From Cyrtodaria siliqua (lineage: Eukaryota > Mollusca > Bivalvia > Adapedonta > Hiatellidae), in contig JAWPHD010000139.1 of NCBI GenBank assembly GCA_037043455.1, positions 434,001-498,000 of the forward strand: DNA of 64,000 bases. Reading direction: 5' to 3'. The position numbers were made by a program, and so were the translations under genes. Under the pieces are notes generated by a model. The model was not told where the DNA came from and made no database searches. It saw only the letters and a list, made by a program, of their open reading frames with translations. Numbering within the stretch: position 1 is the first letter of the stretch; each line of letters starts with the position of its first letter. Below, one piece after another: positions 36,496-44,226 of this stretch.

Positions 36496-38194
36496 GCATC
36501 ATCGTCACGAGCAAAGCATTAACAGCAACAGAAGCAGCAGAAGCATCGTAATAATCATTCTAATTGTAATTCATCAATAAGAAATGCACATCTCAGAAAC
36601 TAGTTCGGTTAGTGATAACCATATGATGGGTTTTATTCTTGCGTTTATCATCATTATTAATATTACTTTTCTTATTGTTTTGGTGTATTATAAGTTGTTG
36701 TTTTTTTGTTTGATATATTTTCTCCTTTTAAATACAATTGTAAAGGTACAGATCACAAAATTGATATAAATAGCTTATTATAAGTACATCGACATGTTCA
36801 TGTATTAATATTAAGTTGGATGAAATACCCTAAATACAATTTTATCAAAGAAGAAGAAGAACTTTTATTAGCCTCGCCATAGGTCTATTAGGGTCGTGGC
36901 CATTCCAAATAAACCTTACAAAGTACATACATATTATGCAATAAGTCGCATATGACTCCTTGAACACAATATTAGATAATATTACTAATATAGCAATGGC
37001 GTTATTGCGGTGTTAACATAATATTAGGATATATTCATTGCTGGTTAGGAATAAATAGTTTCCATGCAAAGATGTGCCAATGTGTATGTACACATATTAG
37101 ACAATTTGATTGTCTCTTAATTCTTAACAAGAAAAGTATAACGCATTATATGTAGACGATTTTTAATAACGGGTTAGTTTGTGGAGGCTTTGTTCAAGTC
37201 ACATACCTGTAGTTGTCGATATGGAGATGGCAGGAAGGTAAAGTGAAGAATTAAAAGATACTGTATGAATACAAATAAGTTTTCATTTGGTCTTAGGTAT
37301 ACATTATTATACATGTTACAGGGAACATATTCAAGTATGTTCAATTAAACGATTTACACCTGAGCTATTACAAAGGGAATTTCAGTGACCATGCTACAAT
37401 ATAATGTAAAAGTCATATTTACTTACAAGTTGTTATCAAATGGGCCCTATTTATGTTCATGTTTAAGTTGTATTCAGGTTCAAACACGCTTTGGAGTTGC
37501 CGTTAAGGCAATCAACTTTGCATTTTTAATGAATTACAAGTGATCTTATAGAAAATATAAATGGGTGCCGAAACGTCTAGGGTAAAAGTTAAAACAGATG
37601 CCGAAATGGTTTGATGCCGAAACGTCTAGGTGCCGATTCGTCTAGGTGTCGAAATGGTTTGGTGCCGAAACGTCCTGAATTGATCTTGATCACACAGACG
37701 GAAAAACTTAAGAATTGTCTGCATTTATTAATAAGCATTTTTCATGGACTGATCATTGGGACCATGCTTTAATTAGACTAATATACTATATACACAATAG
37801 TTTTCGTCTAGAAAATAAAAAAATCTATATTCACATACATGTAGATTTTCAGAGTGACGACAACAAAACCAGTAAGATATTTATTACCATAGGGTCCGTA
37901 GTATTTTGTTCCAGGTTCCGAACTCAAACCGGCAGGTGTGGTGTACTTCTTCTTACAACCATAACACTTCGCTGCAGCACTCCGCTTGTGGAATACTCCT
38001 TTGCAACCCGGGGTTTGCCCACATAAAGCCGCGCACTGAAGAAGGCTCTTTACACCAGTATCTTTTTCGAATTCTATTTCATCTCCGACACATTTCATAT
38101 CGTCCAAAGAAGAATCATAAACGTAACGTGTATTCGCTGAAGACGAAAATCGAAATAATAATGTGATAATCAGATATATAAGGAAGTGTTCCAT
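8742..38194 (-). CDS. PAN-like / CUB secreted protein, five exons (whole gene span)
   Basis: Rebuilt coding exons, in transcript order on the minus strand: 38194-37888, 21386-21231, 12070-11982, 9422-9322, 8868-8742. They total 780 nt, or 259 residues plus stop. All introns are GT-AG and phases agree at each junction (1, 1, 0, 2). Predicted order: signal peptide (about residues 1-20), PAN/Apple-like cysteine-rich segment (about 35-100), second cysteine-rich linker (about 103-154), CUB domain (about 154-259). No transmembrane segment follows the signal peptide, so secretion is predicted. Such modules bind protein or carbohydrate ligands, and molluscs use them in recognition, adhesion and shell or mucus matrix. 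The specific role is unknown. Sixteen cysteines are present in the mature part. Confidence 0.85.
9322..9422 (-). CDS. PAN-CUB gene exon 4 (CUB core)
   Basis: 101 nt between acceptor GATGATTACAG and donor GTATGT. It encodes ITFSEVDIEPDAQCSYDSV followed by SVYDGPTNTS. This is the CUB signature 'I.f.f.d.e....C.yD.v.vyDG', including cysteine 3 and the acidic residues of the calcium-site type (E/D...YD). It enters in phase 0 and leaves in phase 2. A paralogous copy is at 62256-62356 on the other strand. Confidence 0.9.
9687..9933. other. Intron 3 segment abutting the duplication edge
   Basis: Single-copy-like intron sequence present again, inverted, at 61755-62000. It carries one copy of the cccggggctagagggcgtg motif just upstream (9669-9688), which recurs at several rearrangement edges near 59-62 kb. 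Confidence 0.6.
9934..10086. repeat. GT tract, two poly-G runs and CGTCCTTCC repeats
   Basis: A (GT)n stretch leads into 14 consecutive G at 9951-9964. A second run of 18 G is at 10004-10021, followed by several cgtccttccgtc units. The G runs may form quadruplex DNA. The tract begins exactly where duplicated segment A ends. Confidence 0.85.
10087..11370. repeat. ~150-bp tandem repeat rich in TGACCT
   Basis: About nine degenerate units lie in intron 3. Each runs aaatgcttgtccgggccata, ttttcaatactataacac, gagataccaaacttggtatg, gatacatcttgggatagc, tgtcgcgtaccaaaataagg, then tcactgtgaccttgacctg. The end carries closely spaced TGACCT hexamers, the nuclear-receptor half-site sequence. The family resembles abundant bivalve repeats. 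No coding is inferred. Confidence 0.9.
11982..12070 (-). CDS. PAN-CUB gene exon 3 (CUB N-terminus)
   Basis: 89 nt between acceptor TTCTTGCTGTGTTCTTCCAG and donor GTAAGA. The first two bases complete a codon begun in exon 2, giving GGC-R-T-DAITITS. It then encodes AQYGSFVDYYWYIEAPPGQT and IS. This matches the first CUB strands ('C...ItItS..Y....yyWyIeaPpGqtI'). The usual second cysteine before W is replaced by tyrosine, while the CUB cysteine 3-4 pair in exons 4 and 5 is kept. The donor is phase 0. Confidence 0.88.
12185..12897. mobile_element. MITE-like element with ~110-bp inverted ends (intron 2)
   Basis: The left end ctgtgcatttagggtgcctg and following ~110 bp return inverted at 12785-12897, ending caggcaccctgaaatgcgca. 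The ends also share an aatcgagatttttt/aaaaaatctcgatt segment. A shorter copy is at 59743-60310. There is no ORF, so it is non-autonomous. Confidence 0.75.
12923..13344. other. Intron 2, nothing recognised
   Basis: AT-rich intron sequence. No exon or repeat could be supported. Confidence 0.4.
13345..13625. repeat. Degenerate TGACCTTGAACCTATTAA repeat, two units
   Basis: Two ~165-bp related units contain ccttgacctttcacctatta and accttgaacctattaatccc, each followed by aaatcaa/acatcaa and an AT-rich part. It resembles a dispersed repeat of bivalve introns. Confidence 0.6.
13639..13654. repeat. Short (CA)n tract
   Basis: Eight CA dinucleotides in intron 2. Confidence 0.7.
13655..14386. other. 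Intron 2, nothing recognised
   Basis: A small direct repeat (gtcacgagacctgt, twice near 14280-14315) is visible. The 131-codon plus-strand open frame here has no splice or family support. Confidence 0.4.
14387..14610 (+). pseudogene. THAP-domain-like relic
   Basis: An ATG at 14387 begins MPCAVAGCKRTI and then stops. The C-x4-C spacing right after the start is that of a THAP zinc finger. A shifted frame further on reads KVWMDRCRRKSPV, followed by ARVSSNIL. These resemble the THAP 'W...RR' and 'RVCSNHF' blocks with the last cysteine and histidine lost. THAP domains occur in P-element-like transposases and in host proteins. This copy is broken by stops and shifts and cannot encode a finger. Confidence 0.4.
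15035..15345. repeat. Large palindrome, ~130-bp arms
   Basis: The left arm runs from ctgattcacgtaaagacgca through gaattcaacagctaaacaat to gcacttcatcggg-type sequence. The right arm is its near-perfect complement, ending gtgaatcag at 15345. The loop is about 40 bp. It is a foldback element in intron 2. The left flank (gtgtcttgcccaagaacaca) resembles a widespread SINE-like motif. Confidence 0.85.
15346..16458. other. Intron 2, nothing recognised
   Basis: AT-rich intron sequence without supported features. Confidence 0.4.
16459..16702. repeat. Large palindrome, ~105-bp arms
   Basis: The left arm holds tgtacactacgcaactttta, gaaaataacacgaatact and accaatattttatta. Their complements follow in reverse order after a short loop, ending near 16702. 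It is a foldback/MITE-like element. Confidence 0.85.
16703..17262. other. Intron 2, nothing recognised
   Basis: Open frames on both strands at 17033-17308 are short and lack family resemblance. Nothing else is supported. Confidence 0.4.
17263..17291. repeat. (CAAA)n microsatellite
   Basis: Seven successive caaa units. Confidence 0.85.
17895..20700. repeat. 57-bp satellite array, about 49 units
   Basis: Head-to-tail units in intron 2 read ggaccgtacaaagaactggt, catacaatctgggagtgcc, ttaataggagagaacata. The unit length is 57 bp (3 x 19), so long frames stay open on both strands with 19-residue periods (minus: MTSSLYGPMFSPIKALPDC). These frames are a by-product of unit length. A 56-bp variant, with caattggg in place of caatctggg, recurs about every third unit between 18.8 and 19.5 kb. 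That gives a ~170-bp higher-order period. Confidence 0.95.
20701..21230. other. Intron 2, nothing recognised
   Basis: AT-rich sequence directly downstream of exon 2. No feature could be supported. Confidence 0.4.
21231..21386 (-). CDS. PAN-CUB gene exon 2 (cysteine-rich linker)
   Basis: 156 nt between acceptor TATGTTTCAG and donor GTACGT. With the split codons it encodes DMCTPSPGLSCPLSVAMGC, then TKDGSTSLEV, and NVTMCQCTGNLDCVGGCR. It holds seven cysteines in a C..C..C..CxC..C..C pattern and one N-glycosylation sequon (NVT). The final GGC probably supplies the first CUB cysteine. A second possible donor (GTATGT, 4 bp further) would break the frame into exon 3, so GTACGT is preferred. I do not recognise a named domain. 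Confidence 0.85.
21664..22387 (+). pseudogene. LINE reverse transcriptase fragment (plus strand)
   Basis: The reverse transcriptase remains of a non-LTR retrotransposon. The early part, broken by frameshifts, shows FAAFKDLKKAF (the aspartate of the first catalytic motif region replaced) and VDRDMLLNKLL. The later open part begins near 22100 and shows LLYADDIVLLATSEYDLQ, with the catalytic YADD box, then INTDKSKCVHFR. It ends abruptly at 22387 where an oppositely oriented LINE begins. It is not functional. Confidence 0.85.
22385..23460 (-). pseudogene. LINE endonuclease/RT fragment (minus strand)
   Basis: A second non-LTR retrotransposon remnant. In coding order it has an AP-endonuclease C-terminus (WLIDYVLVSE, then DPNILTDHCIIKF; 23427-23239). 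After a large internal deletion comes an RT segment (VLGVRQGKCLSPLLF; 23230-23048), a YADD region with a stop, and the RT thumb/C-terminus (SFSYLGIVFTQVGSF, PILNYGSEVWGF; 22935-22384). Several frames are broken. Confidence 0.85.
23461..24100. other. Intron 1, nothing recognised
   Basis: AT-rich sequence without supported features. Confidence 0.35.
24101..24680. repeat. Long inverted repeat, left arm
   Basis: Reverse complement, with moderate divergence, of 37263-37816. It carries internal repeats of gacgtttcggca, accatttcggca and cacctagacgaatcgg. The two arms enclose about 12.6 kb of intron 1. The right arm ends about 70 bp from the exon 1 donor. Confidence 0.88.
24681..27474. other. Intron 1, mostly featureless
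   Basis: AT-rich sequence. A small accggctt repeat is near 24910-24945. A cgcccctg end that could be a hAT terminus is near 25730, but no partner was identified. (TA)n is near 26147-26163. No exon is supported. Confidence 0.35.
27475..27562 (-). repeat. tRNA-derived SINE head or tRNA pseudogene
   Basis: The minus strand reads ggcctcggtggctcagtgga (A box TGGCTCAGTGG), then 30-40 bases on ctgttcgataca (B box GTTCGATAC). Spacing and boxes fit a tRNA-like pol III promoter. The predicted cloverleaf is imperfect and no CCA or complete acceptor stem is seen, so a functional tRNA is unlikely. Confidence 0.6.
27605..27770. repeat. Palindromic hairpin element 4 (copy a)
   Basis: The arms contain gtccatatgcaagtttatgg and cagtcagacctagaatgtta with near-perfect complements. 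The ends are aacagataatgtatgg. A second copy with matching right flank is at 46322-46488. The shared flank extends to about 27885 (ccgaatctgaccaacaaatt, gacgtcgtttttttcacacg). Confidence 0.9.
27894..28057. repeat. Palindromic hairpin element 5
   Basis: The arms contain tggggtaggtgtgcctcttt and a gagggcctcatatggct core. A 28-bp block (cccgagatagccatatgagg) is duplicated on the left side only. The ends are tattaac/gtgaata. Confidence 0.85.
28058..30709. other. Intron 1, mostly featureless
   Basis: Three short repeats of atatggatttttggcccgcc lie at 29195-29260, and (AT)n at 29420-29440. Open frames here lack splice or family support. Confidence 0.4.
30710..33880. repeat. Three-copy ~0.9-1.3-kb direct repeat
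   Basis: Related copies start near 30776, 31661 and 32946. Each has ccacacattgatggaatt, aaaacacgtttcggtgtgca, gaatattgtacatatgcaaa and cttcaaatgtccatatctcg. Copy 1 lacks ~400 bp found in copy 2 (about 32035-32460). Copy 3 has an extra internal duplication near 33160-33240. No coding is visible. Confidence 0.85.
34137..34700. mobile_element. Possible solo LTR
   Basis: The sequence begins TGTTATGATACG and has a TATA-like motif (gcttatataagaac). It later carries a G/C-rich cggtcgggcggcgagacccg block and AATAAA-rich sequence. This arrangement resembles an LTR (U3-TATA-R-polyA). No matching second LTR and no clear target duplication were found, so the boundaries are approximate. Confidence 0.3.
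35330..36060. repeat. ~190-bp tandem repeat, about four units
   Basis: Units share cataaccc.ctt.aa..ctac, aatatgtcttttattactt, aatcatcgacaggtacgatt, agtttacccctttaaaa and a poly-T followed by tggacaagttaaaa. They are degenerate and lie in intron 1. Confidence 0.85.
36061..37262. other. Intron 1 with (ATC)n tract
   Basis: A (TCA)n microsatellite lies at about 36431-36496. A tgtccgagacgg direct repeat is near 36132-36173. Otherwise the sequence is AT-rich with nothing supported. Confidence 0.6.
37263..37816. repeat. Long inverted repeat, right arm
   Basis: Partner of 24101-24680, inverted. It includes gatgccgaaatggtttgatg and gtgccgattcgtctagg. It ends 72 bp inside intron 1 from the exon 1 donor. 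Confidence 0.88.
37888..38194 (-). CDS. PAN-CUB gene exon 1 (signal peptide, PAN-like domain)
   Basis: The first coding exon starts at ATG 38194-38192 in a strong context (AACATGG). The open frame extends further upstream only through non-ATG codons. MEHFLIYLIITLLFRFSSSA is a clear signal peptide. The mature part has six cysteines. LLQCAALCGQTPGCKGVF, then KCYGCKKKY, matches the PAN/Apple pattern 'C...C....gCkgv......C'. The donor is G|GTAATA at 37887-37886, phase 1. It joins exon 2 as GAT (Asp) and gives a coherent frame; the reading frame also runs through to 37808 if unspliced. Confidence 0.87.
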
Positions 38195-38333
38195 GTTATT
38201 TAATTGTTCTTTTAAAAACGGCAAGTCCTCACTAAACTCCTAAATCAAAGTTTAAACGCAGCTAATTAAATATAAGTGACACTGAAGCTACTGACTAACG
38301 AGCACGTATAAAACTACGTTTTACATACAGATA

Positions 38334-38340
38334 TTTTATA
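38334..38340 (-). promoter_or_regulatory. Candidate TATA box for the PAN-CUB gene
   Basis: On the minus strand TATAAAA lies 140 bp upstream of the ATG. A start site about 30 bp downstream would give a 5' UTR near 110 nt. In this AT-rich DNA the motif alone is weak evidence. Confidence 0.35.
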
Positions 38341-38779
38341 ACAAATCTCCTCCGCACAATCGATGCGAGCCTTGAAAATGTGTAGGTGTGCGCATGTGCA
38401 AACCAATTGTGTGCGAGAATGCACACAATTAAACAATTAAAAAACAGAGTTGCTATTTTATTTGTCTAGTTACTTTTTATTAGCGAAATTGAATTACAAT
38501 ACAGAAACGTATTCTGAACCCACAAAAATATATATTGCTTCAAATAGATAAGTCAAGTAAAATTGAATGTGTTATACTTAAAGCAAGATATAAGAGAAGG
38601 TATTGAAATTATTTAATAGGCATATCTTTACGGCTTTAAATAGACATTGGACAAGACTTCGTGTGTTCTTTTAAAGTAATATATGTAGGGTCATGTTGTA
38701 TATGGTAGGGTTAGGCTTATACTGCCATACATAACCCCTTTATAAATTTCACATTTAACCTGAAAATAACAGTCAGTTT

Positions 38780-39960
38780 TTAGCTCTACTATTCGAAGAT
38801 TAAGAGAGCTTATGTAATTCCCACGTGCTCGTCGTCAGCATCACACTACATCTCGAGTTGTGTGTGTAAGCTGTATTTACAGGTCTATAGCTCTTACATT
38901 TCTTGTTCTCGCTCAATCAAATTTAGCCATGAGCTTTCTTATAGTATTATCTAAAGAGTTGCATATTTTTGCTTCCTGTAATCCCAGGGCTTCCATGAAC
39001 TCAAATTGTGATTATCCCATTTCACATCGCATTTAGCATGTTAGCTTATTTTACAAGTATATATCCTTTACATTCCTTGTCCTAGCTCAACCATATTAGT
39101 TGGGAATGGACCTCCTTTGAGTTCTAACTAGAGGACTGCATAAGGCATTATGTCCTCTATAAATTGTCCAAAATTGTGATGGCTTATAACATGTACAATA
39201 AAGTCAGATCAGGGATTGCGTGTCAGCTCTTGTATATATATCTTAAATTATTTATTTTGGACCCATGGGATTTCTTAGCATTATGTAGATGGACACAAAA
39301 GTAATTTAAGCTCAAATGAATCATGTGCTCCCTGGCCGTCCATATAATCCAACTTAACATATCCTATTAAATGTGCGATGCTTTCGGTTAAGTTAAACTA
39401 CAATATGTTGTTACATGTACTAATCTCATTCCTAGCTCAATCATATTTAGGCATAGACTCCACTCAACAACCATATCTCACCCGAGAAACCCGATACATG
39501 TTTTTAAAATGTCCATTGTGTCTAACTTGTTGCGTTTATTATCGCATCATAACTATGGAAAATGCTGCGCACCTCCCTGCCCCACCATCTATCATTAAGA
39601 GGCATTGCGAGAGCATAGGCGTGTGCATCAGCATATATGTTTCTTCAAAATAACATCGATTCTTATCCTAGTTTGAGGGGAAGGTGTGGCAGGCGGATGT
39701 GATACTTTTTTAAAAATATACATGGCTGTTTTGTTAGCTCTGCCCATTTCAATAATCACAGTCCCCACTACAACCATTCCCTCAAAATATAGTGCAAGGA
39801 TCTGAGCGTCTATTATCAACCCAATTTCTCTCCAACGATGTTCACAATTGTCTTTTCTATTTATTTTATTTAAGGTTCACAACACAAGGTATGCTGCCTT
39901 TTCCCATTGCAATCATCACCACAAAACCTCCACTGTTAATTTTCTTAAACTGTCGTCTTT
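38780..39960. repeat. Dispersed repeat with tagctca units (upstream of exon 1)
   Basis: A degenerate array has recurring blocks: ttagctctactattcgaaga, agagcttatgtaattcccac, acattccttgtcctagctca and catatttaggcatagactcc. It resembles a common bivalve repeat family and has no coding. Confidence 0.6.
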
Positions 39961-39967
39961 CTCATTT

Positions 39968-40985
39968 GTTAGCTCAACTGGCCGAAGGCCAACAGAGCTT
40001 ATGGGATGACGAGTTGTCCGTCGTCCGTCGTCCGTCCGTCGTCCATCGTCCGTTAACTTTTCCCTTGTGAACACTCTAGGGCCTTCATTATTAATCGGAT
40101 CTTTACGAAATTTTGCCTCCAGTGTTTTTATATCAATGAAAGCTCGGACAAGTTTAAAAACCAGCCAGATCGGATTAATTTCACCGGAGTTATGGCCCTT
40201 GTTTTGCTGAAAAATGCCTTATTAAGCCTTGTGAACACTCTAGCATCTTTATTTATTATTTGATCTTTACTAAACTTGCAAAGGTTGTTAATACCAATAA
40301 AAGCTTAGAAAATTCTGAAACCAGCTAAATTGGGTCAGTAACACCAGAATTATGGCCCCTGTTTTGCTGAAAAATGCCACATTAAGCCTTGTGAACACTC
40401 TAGCACCTTCATTTATTATTTGATCTTTATCAAACTTGCACAGATTGTTAAAAGCTCGAACAAGTTTAAACACCAGCCTAATCGGATGAATAACACCGGA
40501 GTTATGGCCCTTGTTTTATTCTGAAAAATGCCGTTTTTTGCCTCGTGAACACTCTAGCAATTTCATTTATTATTTGATCTTTACCAAACTTGCACAGATA
40601 GCTAATATTGATAAAAGATCAAAAAATTCGAAAACCAGCCAGATCGGACCAGTAATACCCGAGTTATGGCCCTTGATTTAGTTAAAAATACTGTATTTTG
40701 CCTCTTTAAGACGATATTGCCTTCACTTTTCATCCGATCTTTACAAAACTTTAACATATTGTTAATATCAATGAAAGTTTGGACAAGTTTGCAAAGCAAC
40801 TGTATCGGAGCAGAAACACCAGAGTTATGTGCCCTTGATTTATTGAAAAAAAAGCCATTTTCAGCCCTGTGAACACTTAAGCGTTCACCTTCGTTTTGTA
40901 TTTGATCTTTCCCAAACTTGGCCAGATTGTTGATATCAATGAAAGCTCAGACGAGTTTAAAAACAAGCCAGGTCGAACCAGTAAC
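39968..40985. repeat. ~160-bp tandem repeat, about six units
   Basis: It begins with ttagctcaactggccgaagg and a gtccgtcgtccgtc run. Units then share ttgtgaacactctagc, atttattatttgatctttac, aaacttgcacagattgtta, aaaccagccagatcgga and gagttatggcccttg. Both strands are open over short stretches only. Confidence 0.9.
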
Positions 40986-40991
40986 ACAAGT

Positions 40992-41080
40992 AAAAAAAAA
41001 CTTTTTTTATTTATTTATTTTTATTTTTTTTTCTATTTTTTTTATTTTTTGAATATTTCCATAATATGTTTTTTTTGTTT
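40992..41080. repeat. Poly-T/A-rich low-complexity tract
   Basis: Long T runs broken by single A, G or C. Confidence 0.8.
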
Positions 41081-41129
41081 TTTTTACAATATTTGTTCTT
41101 ATAAGAAACCGTCGTTCATTTTTCTTTAA

Positions 41130-41640
41130 TTGGGAGCTTAGGGACCTTGTTGGATCAGTTTTACGTAGAGTTATAGGGAAGAATTTCAAAAATCTATTTC
41201 TCTGAAACTACAAGAGATAAAGGTTTAATACTTTTTATATATTATCAGGCAATTTTGTTCAAAGGTGACCCTGGTGTCACATTTTGCCCCGTCCCAGGGG
41301 TCACAGTTCTACATATACTTATATAGGGAATAACTTCAAAATCTTCTTCTCTGAAACTATAAGAGTCAAAGGTTTAATATTTTGTATTTACCATCAGCTT
41401 ATTGTCCTCTACCAAGTTTGTTCAAATGATGACCCTGGAGTCAAATTTGGCCTTGCCCCAGGGGTCACTGTTTTACATCGACTAATATCATGTATATAGG
41501 GGAAAACTAAAAAAATCTATTTCTTTAAAACTACAAGAGCCAACAGTTTAATATGTTGTATTTACACTCAGTTTATGGTCCTCTAACCAAGTTTATTCAA
41601 ATGGTGACACTGGGTCACATGTCAAACTTGGGTGTATGTG
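41130..41640. repeat. ~175-bp tandem repeat, three units
   Basis: Units contain tatttctctgaaactacaag, gtttaatattttgtattta, aagtttgttcaaatgatgac and ttgccccaggggtcac. Confidence 0.88.
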
Positions 41641-41754
41641 TTTTTATTAACGAAATATTGATTTGTTATAAAAGCTAGTCAAACTTGAGCCAAATACATC
41701 CATACCCCTATATAAGACCCTTTATAAAAAACTAGTTTGATACTGCCATATCTG

Positions 41755-41905
41755 AAAAACAATACTTCTACTCCCCCATGGACACCATATAGACAGTAAA
41801 GCGATACAGGACACCATATAGCCAGTAGAGTGATACAGGCCCCCCGCCCCCACCCCCCACCACTCCCCCATGGACACCATATAGCCAGTAGAGCGATACA
41901 GGCCC
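41755..41905. repeat. Tandem repeat of ggacaccatatagccagtag
   Basis: Three copies of a ~31-bp block ending gcgatacagg, with a C-rich spacer (ccccgcccccaccccccacc) before the third. Confidence 0.85.
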
Positions 41906-42024
41906 TCTTCAGCCTCTTATTCATACATGCAATTCATAAAAATATCTTTGCTATTTCATCTTTAAAGATTACTATTTGAAGAGATATGTCTCTTTTTCCT
42001 GATATCTCCGGTGTATAATTGTTA

Positions 42025-43016
42025 TTATCATATATATACGCATTTTTGGCCCGCAATATGCACAAAATTACCCTACAATAAGCTCTCGAGAATTGAGCCG
42101 TATCATAAATGCGGTCCGATACGCCAAATTTAGGTCATGTGACCGGGCCGAAAATGCATATCCATATTGGCCCGGTCACCTGACCGTTATTGGCCCGGTC
42201 GCATGACCGGGCCAATAACCCTCACCTGGCGAGAGGACGTTAGCGTCAGTGGCTAACAGCTTATTTTATTTATTGTACTTAGATAGACACATTATTGAAG
42301 GAATGCATCATGAAGTAAATGAAACTGACATAAGATTTTTGTCAAAAAAAACAAAAAAACAGACTAAATCTGGCTTTACATTTTTCACGGAGTGGTTTCG
42401 CTCGATCGGTGAGACCAGAGTAACTGAAGAAATTGGCTTCAAGGAGTTGGACGGTCTATATTGGAAGTTTTATTCTGAATAGAATCTATAGTCCGACAAA
42501 ACTGTATACTAGCCAGACTCGATGAAATCAGTCCAGGCCATCATCAGCTGGTACTTAATCGAGAAGAGGTACCTTTAGATAAGGAGTTTCAGCATTCAAG
42601 GGACGTACTGACAGACAAAAGAAATGCTCTGAGACAGCAAGAAAGGGAAATAAAGAAATCGAAATAGGAATGGAATAAACAAATTGAAAGAGAAAAAGAG
42701 AGAGAATAAACTACAAACAGTAAATTTAAGTTAAAACTGTCCTGCTGTTTTCGTTCATTCCTTTTTGTTATTTTTATTTTATAAACAAATTCGGTACTGT
42801 AAATCTAACAGTTTAATATCCTTTGATTTTTTTAAAATATAAAATCCCAACGAAAATGCGTATATATATGATAAACAGATTAAAACATGGGTGATGCGTT
42901 ATTGTCCGTCATATCGGCCCTCGACCAATATCGGCCCTCAGACTAAAGCCTTCGGGCCGATTGGGGTCTCGGGCCGATATGACGGACAATAACGCACCAC
43001 CCATGTATTAATCTCT
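42025..43016. mobile_element. TIR element copy 1 with Crypton/KIAA1958-like relic
   Basis: The element begins tatcatatatatacgcattt; the inverse of this is at 42854-42873. A palindrome follows (cgttattgtccgtcatatcg, cggccctcgaccaatatcgg) through 43016. It carries tggcccggtca/tgaccgggcca blocks. A nearly identical unit follows directly at 43018-44184, so the two form a tandem pair. Confidence 0.75.
42249..42700 (+). pseudogene. DUF3504/KIAA1958-type tyrosine-recombinase-derived relic
   Basis: The open frame at 42249-42482 ends with TFFTEWFRSIGETRVTEEIG and FKELDGLYWKFYSE. This resembles the N-terminal block of Crypton-derived KIAA1958/QRICH1-like proteins ('w..W......i......eELn..L..Fy.ev'). 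After a stop, another frame reads RLDEISPGHHQLVLNREEVP and EFQHSRDVLTDKRNALRQQE. The latter resembles the downstream 'd.ef..sr.vL.akrk.L' block. The catalytic recombinase domain is absent. Confidence 0.6.
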
Positions 43017-43017
43017 A

Positions 43018-44184
43018 ATTATCATATATATTCGCATTTTTGGCCCGCAATATGCACAAAATGACCCTACAATATGCTCTAGAAAAATGAGCCGTATCAT
43101 AAATGCGGTCCGATAGGCCAAATTTAGATCATGTGACCGGGCCGAAAATACATATCCATATTGGCCTGGTCACCTGACCGTTATTGGCCCAGTCACCTGA
43201 CCTGGCTAATGACCGTCATCTGCCCGTTACGATTATTGGCGATTGCTTTTTTGTTTTACCTGTTTTTGAGGCCATACATTTGACGTTAAACCCGTCAATG
43301 ACATGACGTAACCAAAGTGACTTCAACTGACATAACTGACGTCATTTAAATAAGCGTTAAAATGGAAGCCGGCGAGAGGACGTTAACGTCAGCTAACAGT
43401 TTAGTTTACTTATTGTACTTAGATGGACTAATTGTTGAGGAAAGGCATCATGAAGTAAATGAAACTGACATAGGAGCGTTTGTCAACTAAACGAGGAATG
43501 GAAATAGATCTACAGAAAAGCAGAATAAATCTGTCCTTACAATTTTTCACGGAGTGGTTTCGCACGACTGGTGAGACCAGAGTTACTGAAGAAATCGGCG
43601 TCAAGGAGTTGGACGGTATATTGGACGTTTTTATTTAGAGTAAAGTCCGACAAAACTAGCAAGACTCGATAAAATCAGTCCAGGCCATCATCAGCTGGTA
43701 CTTAATCGAGAAGAGGTATGAGCAACCTATTAATTTAAATAGATAAGAAGTTACAGCAAGCATAGGACGTACTGATAGCTAAAAGAAATGCCCTGAAACA
43801 GCAAGAAACGGGAAATAAAGAAATCGAAATAGGAATGAAATGAATGAATTGAAAAAAAAGAAGAGAGAATAAAAGTACAATTAAAGTTAAAACTGTGTTG
43901 TTGTTTTCATTCATTTATTTTTGCTATTTTTATTTTATAAATTAGATCTAATTCGGTAACAGTTCAATATATTGGATTAAAAAAAGGAAAAAGAAAGATA
44001 AAATCCCAATGAAAATGCGTATATATATGATAAAAAGATTAAAACATGGGTGGTGCGTTATTGTCCGTCATATCGGCCCTCGACCAATATCGGCCCTCAG
44101 TATAAAGCCTTCGGGCCGATATTGGAGTCTTGGGCCGATATATCGGACAATAACGCACCACACATGTATTAATCTCTAATTATC
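43018..44184. mobile_element. TIR element copy 2 with Crypton/KIAA1958-like relic
   Basis: Same structure as the copy to its left, with about 150 bp more internal sequence and a matching terminal palindrome at 44042-44170. The coding relic (about 43408-43870) has the same blocks but more stops, and is open only in short runs. Confidence 0.75.
43408..43870 (+). pseudogene. Second DUF3504/KIAA1958-type relic
   Basis: A paralogue of the relic at 42249-42700. It keeps FFTEWFRTTGETRVTEEIG-like sequence and the following 'ELDG' block in shifted frames. A later part is also recognisable (gaaatgccctgaaacagcaag). Additional indels show more decay. Confidence 0.55.
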
Positions 44185-44226
44185 TGCCTGACACAGCGAA
44201 TAGTAGAGCTACACTCTGACAGCTGT

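Noticed and set aside
24101..37816. Polinton/Maverick bounded by long TIRs
   Set aside because: No polymerase, integrase, protease or capsid genes lie between the arms. The interval is intron and tandem repeats.
38195..38224. Upstream extension of exon 1 by ten codons
   Set aside because: The extension starts at TTG, not ATG. The ATG at 38194 has a strong context and gives a standard signal peptide.
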